35,764 nucleotides of DNA from Myxococcales bacterium. Lineage in GTDB: Bacteria; Myxococcota; Myxococcia; Myxococcales; Myxococcaceae. The stretch covers positions 1 to 35,764 of the forward strand of contig JAUXRI010000176.1 in the NCBI GenBank assembly GCA_030681895.1, written 5' to 3'. Made by a program: the position numbers and the translations under genes. Under the pieces are notes generated by a model. The model saw only the letters and a list, made by a program, of their open reading frames with translations. It did not search any database and was not told the DNA's origin. The stretch's first letter is position 1. Each line of letters opens with the position of its first letter. Of this stretch, positions 31,378 to 35,764 are shown piece by piece.

Positions 31378-32607
31378 CTACCTCACCCGGAACCGGAGCA
31401 GCAGCCCGTCGATCAGCTCGAGCAGGTCTCCGTCACGCACGTGGGCGAACAACGCCTCACGGCCGTTCACCTTCAGGCCCATCCGGTCACCGGCGGCTCC
31501 GGCGCGCGCCGCGAGGTCTTCGACGAGCCATCGCCCGTTCTCCTGTTCGACGCGCACGGCGAGCCGCGAGGCCGGGTGGGCGTCTGCCGCGGTGACGCAC
31601 ACCACACACTCTTCGAGCTGACCGATGAGCTGCGCTTCGCTTGTCACGAGGCCGGCAGACGCGCCGGGCTTCGGGCGCACCTTCACGTCGACGGGCGCGG
31701 CGAGCACTTCGAGTGACGCGCTCGAGCCGAGGTGGAGCAGCCGCTCCGGCGTCGTCGTCAGGCGTCGCTGCCGCTGTTTCACCTGCGCGAAATGCTCGCG
31801 CTGCAGGGCGGTCAGCTCCGTCATTCCCAACGGGCCGAAGCGCAGCGTCTCGAGCCAGGGAGGCGCGTCGATGCGAGAGAGCACGTCGAGCACCTCGTTC
31901 ACCTCGTCGCCCGCGCGCAGGCCGGTGCCGAAGCTGAGGCTGTCGATCTCGAGGTGCCGGAGAAAACGAAACGCAGGCTCCTCGCACAGCCGCGTGACGA
32001 GCAGCCCGGGCGTCTCACCACCAGTGCGAGCAGGGCCTGGCGCGCGCACCACCGCCCGGCGGGGGAACCCGAGGTGCCACTCGACGTCGAGCCAGCCGCG
32101 GCGAAAGAAGCCGCCCATCGTCGCGAGGAAGCGGCCATCGTCGTTCAGGTCGCGAGTCGTGCTGCGCAGGCGCGCGCCGAGCGGGAGCCCTCGCTCCAGC
32201 AACCAGTCGGCCCACACGTTCCAGCGGGTCTCGTCGTCCGGGTGCTCGAGCACGTCGGCCTCGATGGCGGCGTGGTGGTCGAGCGCGGGCTCGTGAAACC
32301 AGACGGCGAAGCACAGCCCCCACGGCAGCTCGAGCGTGTCGCCATGCAGCAGCTCGGCGTCGCGCAGTTGCTGCCCGTTGTGAAGGGTGCCGTACGTCGA
32401 GCCGAGGTCGAGCGCCCACCAGCGGCCGTGTCGCGGCTCGATACGCGTGTGGCGGCGGCCGAGCGTGTCGACCTTGAGGACGAGCCGATTCTCGACGTCG
32501 CGGCCCATGACCAGCCCGTCGTCGAACGAGATTCGTGCGCCCCGCGCGAGGTCGAGCCCTCCGTGAAGAGGGAAGGTCAACAGCTCGAGGCAGGGGAAGT
32601 CGCTCAC
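31378..32607 (-). CDS. FHA domain protein with TIGR02996-like segment and second FHA-like end
   Basis: Protein of 409 residues. The N-terminal FHA domain (about 1-110) shows MGRDVENRL, RRHTRIE and LGSTYGTLHNGQQL, the phosphothreonine-binding loops. Residues 113-148 (IEADVLEHPDDETRWNVWADWLLERG) match the TIGR02996 companion domain known from Myxococcota and Planctomycetes. A Leu-rich region follows. The last 65 residues (about 345-409) look like a second, weaker FHA fold (MGLKVNGREALF, DGDLLELIDG). It should read Ser/Thr phosphorylation made by kinases of this organism. The GTG start lies one base after the stop of the preceding gene, so the three genes at 30640-33754 are translationally linked. 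Confidence 0.88.
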   Translation of the reverse strand: MSDFPCLELLTFPLHGGLDLARGARISFDDGLVMGRDVENRLVLKVDTLGRRHTRIEPRHGRWWALDLGSTYGTLHNGQQLRDAELLHGDTLELPWGLCFAVWFHEPALDHHAAIEADVLEHPDDETRWNVWADWLLERGLPLGARLRSTTRDLNDDGRFLATMGGFFRRGWLDVEWHLGFPRRAVVRAPGPARTGGETPGLLVTRLCEEPAFRFLRHLEIDSLSFGTGLRAGDEVNEVLDVLSRIDAPPWLETLRFGPLGMTELTALQREHFAQVKQRQRRLTTTPERLLHLGSSASLEVLAAPVDVKVRPKPGASAGLVTSEAQLIGQLEECVVCVTAADAHPASRLAVRVEQENGRWLVEDLAARAGAAGDRMGLKVNGREALFAHVRDGDLLELIDGLLLRFRVR

Positions 32608-32608
32608 G

Positions 32609-33754
32609 CTACCGGCAGTGCCCTGAGCTGAACTTCGTCACCCCGTCCTTCACGCACGTCAGACCGAAGCCGCAGTCTTCACTCTTCTGGCAGAGCCCGT
32701 TGCGGCCGGTCGTCTTGTTCTTCTCTGCTGGTTTGCTGCCCCGTGGCGGGTCGCCGTCGTCGGAGCGCTCCATCGGCACGGCCTCGGGCGCGGTGTACGC
32801 GACGCCGAGGTCGGCGCTCACAGACTTCATCGTGCTCCACAGGTTGGGTCTGCCGAAGGTGCCGCAGGTGACGTCGAGCGTGCCCGCCTTCACGGCCGTC
32901 GAGCACGTGAGCTTCGGTTCACCCTCACGGGTGCGAAAGACGATGGCCATGATGCTCTTCCGAACCGCGGCGGCGCTGGCCGGGGTGGCGCCGTCGACGC
33001 CTTTGCAGAGTCGCTGGACCGCGTCGAGCGTGGGCGAGAAGCGGCCAGCGAAGGTCTTCGCCACTTCTTCGGGGTGGTACGCGACGCTGGGGTCGCGTTC
33101 GAGCTCTCGTCGAGCGTGAGCGGGGTAGGCAGCCCACTCGATGGTGACTGGAATCGTCACCCCGCAGGCCTTGGTCATCGGCGCGATGGCGGAACGTTGG
33201 AGCGCCTTCTCGGCGTCTGCGATGTGCGCGCGCTGGGCCTCCGAGGCCCGCGCCTCGGCACCGGCGAGGTTCGCCTCCATCCAGTCGCTGGTTGAGATGC
33301 TCGAGTCAGCGATGTCGTAGGCAACGAGGAGCTCACCCGCGGTGAGAGACATCGCCCACGACTGCCGGGCCTTCTTCGTCGACGAGGGCTCTGGCGCTGG
33401 AACACCGAAGCGGCACGTCAGCTTCTTCACGTCACGGGCGATGGCGGTGCGCAGCGAAGGGTTCCCGCACTGAGCGCTCAGCGTCTTCGTCACTCTCACG
33501 CAGAGACGACCGAAGGTCAGGGCAGCATCGGCGTCGCGGAAGTTCCCCTCGGGAGGCGGCAAGCCCTTGAACGCCGAATCCCAGTCGACCGCCACGGCGA
33601 CGGGCGCCCCGCACTGCTGTTGAAGCGCGGCGACCGCCTCTTTCAGCTCGTCTTCGGCCTGCGAGACGCCCTGGGCCTGGTCCGGGTTGATGCCTGGTGG
33701 AGGCGCGGCGTGAGCTGCGACGGCAATGACTGACGTCAAGCAGAGGTAGCGCAT
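32609..33754 (-). CDS. Hypothetical secreted Cys-containing protein
   Basis: Protein of 381 residues with a signal peptide (MRYLCLTSVIAVAAHAAPP). Three similar segments of about 80-90 residues may be diverged repeats; each carries a Cys pair and a phrase such as LCVRVTK or LCKGVDG. The C-terminal 25 residues hold four Cys (GLCQKSEDCGFGLTCV, ending SSGHCR), as in small myxobacterial Cys-rich tails. No catalytic motif was seen. It is the first gene of a three-gene operon with the FHA protein and is divergent from the HTTM gene with a 49-base gap. Confidence 0.75.
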   Translation of the reverse strand: MRYLCLTSVIAVAAHAAPPPGINPDQAQGVSQAEDELKEAVAALQQQCGAPVAVAVDWDSAFKGLPPPEGNFRDADAALTFGRLCVRVTKTLSAQCGNPSLRTAIARDVKKLTCRFGVPAPEPSSTKKARQSWAMSLTAGELLVAYDIADSSISTSDWMEANLAGAEARASEAQRAHIADAEKALQRSAIAPMTKACGVTIPVTIEWAAYPAHARRELERDPSVAYHPEEVAKTFAGRFSPTLDAVQRLCKGVDGATPASAAAVRKSIMAIVFRTREGEPKLTCSTAVKAGTLDVTCGTFGRPNLWSTMKSVSADLGVAYTAPEAVPMERSDDGDPPRGSKPAEKNKTTGRNGLCQKSEDCGFGLTCVKDGVTKFSSGHCR

Positions 33755-33803
33755 GGTCGCACGCTAGCGCCTTCCCGCGCCGACCTCGTGTAGAGAGCAG
33801 CGA

Positions 33804-35567
33804 ATGTGGAGCTTCGTCAAAGAGCGATGGGGAACGCTCGACACCCGAACGCTGGCGCTGTTTCGCATCGGGTTCGGCCTGTTGATGATCACCAACCTGC
33901 TCGACCGCACCGGCTTCGTCGGTGACGACCTCGTCAGCTTCTATTCGAACGAGGGCATCTGGCCGAACCACTACGCCCTCTTCCTGCCGCCGACGCCGGG
34001 CTACTGGTCGCTGCTGTCGGGCTTCAGCTCGCCGAACGAAGTGCGCGTCGCGATGCTGGTCATCTTCGCCATCTACGTTCTGTACACGCTGGGCTGGAAG
34101 ACACGGCTGATGCAGGTGCTCGCGTTGCTCTGCGTGGAGTCGGTGAACTTCCGCTTCCTGTTGCCCCAGCACGGCGGCACCGTGGTCATGAACATCCTCG
34201 CGGTGTGGACGGTGTTCCTGCCGCTGGGAGACCGCTTCTCACTCGACGCGCTGTTCTCGAGCCTGCGCTACCACCAGGGAGCGACGCCCGAGACGCTGTC
34301 GGCGCGCGCGTGGACGAAGGACCAGGTCTCGACGCGCACCGGGCTCGCGATCTTCGGCGTCTTCTTCAACTACGCCGTCATCTACTTCTTCAACACGGTG
34401 CACAAGCAGGCGGGCGCGTGGCTCGACGGCAGCGCGGTGCACTACCTGCTCTGGCAGAACCGCATGGCGACGACGCTCGCCGAGGTGGTGCGAATGCACG
34501 AGCCCGGCTTCCTCAGCCCGGTGTTGTCGTGGGGCACGCTCTTCGTGGAAGGCAGCCTCGTGGTGCTGCTCCTCACCCCGTTCCTGCAGGAGAAGCTGCG
34601 GCCGCTCGCGCTCGTCTTCATCTGGAGCCTGCATGGCGGCATCGCGTTGCTGACGACGCTCGGGCCGTTCTCGTACTCGATGATGTGCTTCGCGCTGCTG
34701 TGCACGACGCCGGCGATGTGGGCGTGGCTCGAGCGGCGGTGGGCGGTGCGGCCACGCGTGACGGTGCGCTACGACGACGCGAGCGAGCTGCATCGTTTCG
34801 GCGTCAGGCTCGCGGCGCGGCTCGACCTCGGGCGCGTGCTGGACTTCGAGGTGACGCCCGGCGCGCGCCTCGGACCGGCGGAGCTGAAGCAGATTGTCGC
34901 GGTGCTCCCCGGGTGGCGATGGCTCGGCTGGCTGATGTCGACGCCAACCGGGTTCTCCTTCGTTCGGTGGCTCGCGCTGCTGCTCGCAGGCCGGCTCACG
35001 GCCACGGTGAAACCCGCGCCTCGGCCGGTGTTCATCGAGCAGGGCGCCTGGCTGGTGCGCATCATCGGCCCCGCGCTCGTGCTGGCGGCCGTCATCAGCC
35101 AGATGCTGATGGAGAACTGGGCCGTGCCGCAGCAGCTCAAGCCGGCCACGCGCCCCGACTGGATGACGGACATCATCAACTACCTGCAGGTGCCGCAGGG
35201 CTGGTCGATGTTCGCTCCCGACGTGCCGAAGCAGGACACGCGCCTCGTCGTCGACGCCACGCTCGCCGACGGCACCCACGTCGACCCGCTCACCGGCGCG
35301 CCGCCCGACTTCGAGACGTTGGAGCACGGGCCGTGGTTCATGAACCAGCACTGGTGCGAGGTGCACGCGCGTATGCCGAACTGGCGACACCACTGGCGTA
35401 ACTTCCGCGAGTACCTCTACCGGCGACCGCGCGCGCTGGGCTGGCCGGTCGAGAAGAACGTCGTCGCCATTCAGGTGTTCAAGGTGAGCGGTGACATGCC
35501 GGCGCCTGGCTCCACCACGCCGACCAACGTGAAGAAGGAGCTGCTGTTCGCCGACGAGCCGATGTGA
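33804..35567 (+). CDS. HTTM domain membrane protein (vitamin K-dependent gamma-carboxylase-related)
   Basis: Protein of 587 residues. The N-terminal 300 residues form the HTTM domain: LALFRIGFGLLMITNLLDR, then FYSNEGIWPNHY, the typical first-helix and loop pattern, then several membrane helices. Trp-rich loops such as NTVHKQAGAWLDG and AVHYLLWQNRM resemble the gamma-carboxylase family. A soluble middle domain and one more helix follow near residues 410-430. The C-terminal region (VPQGWSMFAPDVPKQD) is also typical of bacterial HTTM proteins. The substrate is unknown. ATG 33804 has a weak ribosome binding site. The gene ends four bases before the stop of a minus-strand gene. Confidence 0.87.
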   Translation: MWSFVKERWGTLDTRTLALFRIGFGLLMITNLLDRTGFVGDDLVSFYSNEGIWPNHYALFLPPTPGYWSLLSGFSSPNEVRVAMLVIFAIYVLYTLGWKTRLMQVLALLCVESVNFRFLLPQHGGTVVMNILAVWTVFLPLGDRFSLDALFSSLRYHQGATPETLSARAWTKDQVSTRTGLAIFGVFFNYAVIYFFNTVHKQAGAWLDGSAVHYLLWQNRMATTLAEVVRMHEPGFLSPVLSWGTLFVEGSLVVLLLTPFLQEKLRPLALVFIWSLHGGIALLTTLGPFSYSMMCFALLCTTPAMWAWLERRWAVRPRVTVRYDDASELHRFGVRLAARLDLGRVLDFEVTPGARLGPAELKQIVAVLPGWRWLGWLMSTPTGFSFVRWLALLLAGRLTATVKPAPRPVFIEQGAWLVRIIGPALVLAAVISQMLMENWAVPQQLKPATRPDWMTDIINYLQVPQGWSMFAPDVPKQDTRLVVDATLADGTHVDPLTGAPPDFETLEHGPWFMNQHWCEVHARMPNWRHHWRNFREYLYRRPRALGWPVEKNVVAIQVFKVSGDMPAPGSTTPTNVKKELLFADEPM

Positions 35568-35571
35568 CGCG

Positions 35572-35764
35572 TCACTTCCGTCGCGACGGGGCCAACAACC
35601 CTTCGAGCAGCGCCTTCGCGAGCACGGCCCACACGTCGGCGGCAGAGGCGGTTTCATCAGCCGACGGCACGGGCCCTGCCTTCCACGCGACGTCGGGGCG
35701 GCCACCTTTCAGCGACACCACGGCGTCGGGCTGATTCGTCTCGTCGAGGCCGGTGGGAAACGCC
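35572..35764 (-). CDS. C-terminal end of an unidentified protein (runs off the window)
   Basis: The minus strand is open from the window edge to TGA at 35572. It encodes 63 residues that begin FPTGLDETNQPDAVV and end in the basic tail LLAPSRRK. The composition suits a real gene, and the position is tail-to-tail with the HTTM gene. No domain can be named from this fragment. Confidence 0.55.
   Translation of the reverse strand, partial: AFPTGLDETNQPDAVVSLKGGRPDVAWKAGPVPSADETASAADVWAVLAKALLEGLLAPSRRK

Noticed and set aside
34239..35705. Minus-strand frame of 488 codons opposite the HTTM gene
   Set aside because: It has antisense-type composition, and the plus strand encodes a recognisable HTTM protein.

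Overview
This high-GC window, with eukaryote-like signalling proteins, collagen-like and Cys-rich lipoproteins and many large repeat proteins, looks like chromosomal DNA of a myxobacterium or close relative (Myxococcota). The main support is a Ser/Thr protein kinase, an FHA protein with a TIGR02996-like segment, an AgmX/PglI-like C-terminal domain, Asp-Ala-Gly-rich lipoprotein linkers, WGR-domain proteins and a myxobacterial-type retron reverse transcriptase. No rRNA, tRNA, CRISPR array, transposase or phage gene was seen.

The centrepiece is a minus-strand module at about 3771-17596, read from high to low coordinates. It holds an 885-residue HEAT-like protein, a 2403-residue WD40-HEAT-WGR giant, a 605-residue winged-helix/SWIM/WGR-like protein, two tandem structured non-coding RNAs, and a 468-residue retron reverse transcriptase (YADD, QGAPTSP and VTG motifs). 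The RT plus SWIM protein plus ARM/HEAT protein combination matches what I recall as the type XIII retron architecture; that label is from memory. The unusual part is the RNA locus. Two msr-msd units of 279 and 275 nt are almost identical in their flanks, yet each has a completely different, perfectly paired 28-bp msd stem. The a1/a2 arms and the apical hairpin also differ between the copies by compensatory changes. The first protein downstream of the RT is a GT-C-like membrane protein whose GTG start lies one base after the RT stop.

Upstream of the module on the same strand are a collagen-like lipoprotein (17680-18987) and an ATP-dependent DNA ligase with an N-terminal SWIM-type finger and two C-terminal WGR domains (19038-20729). 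The ligase shares both accessory domains with the retron effectors. A small basic protein with a possible 22-codon leader follows.

The left edge (1-1996) has the N-terminal part of a Ser/Thr kinase, divergent from a secreted TPR-like protein and a Cys-rich lipoprotein. The right half contains a lipoprotein, an AgmX/PglI-like membrane protein with a 78-bp internal duplication and a possible outer-membrane protein. Next come a minus-strand operon of a sphingosine-1-phosphate-lyase-like PLP enzyme, a TauE/SafE exporter and a DUF819 membrane protein, then a SPOUT RNA methyltransferase overlapping an M20 peptidase, and an exported beta-carbonic-anhydrase-like protein. A tight trio (hypothetical secreted protein, FHA protein, hypothetical secreted protein), an HTTM membrane protein and the tail of one more gene complete the window. 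The only stretch over 300 bases without a protein gene is 5178-5877, which is the retron RNA locus.
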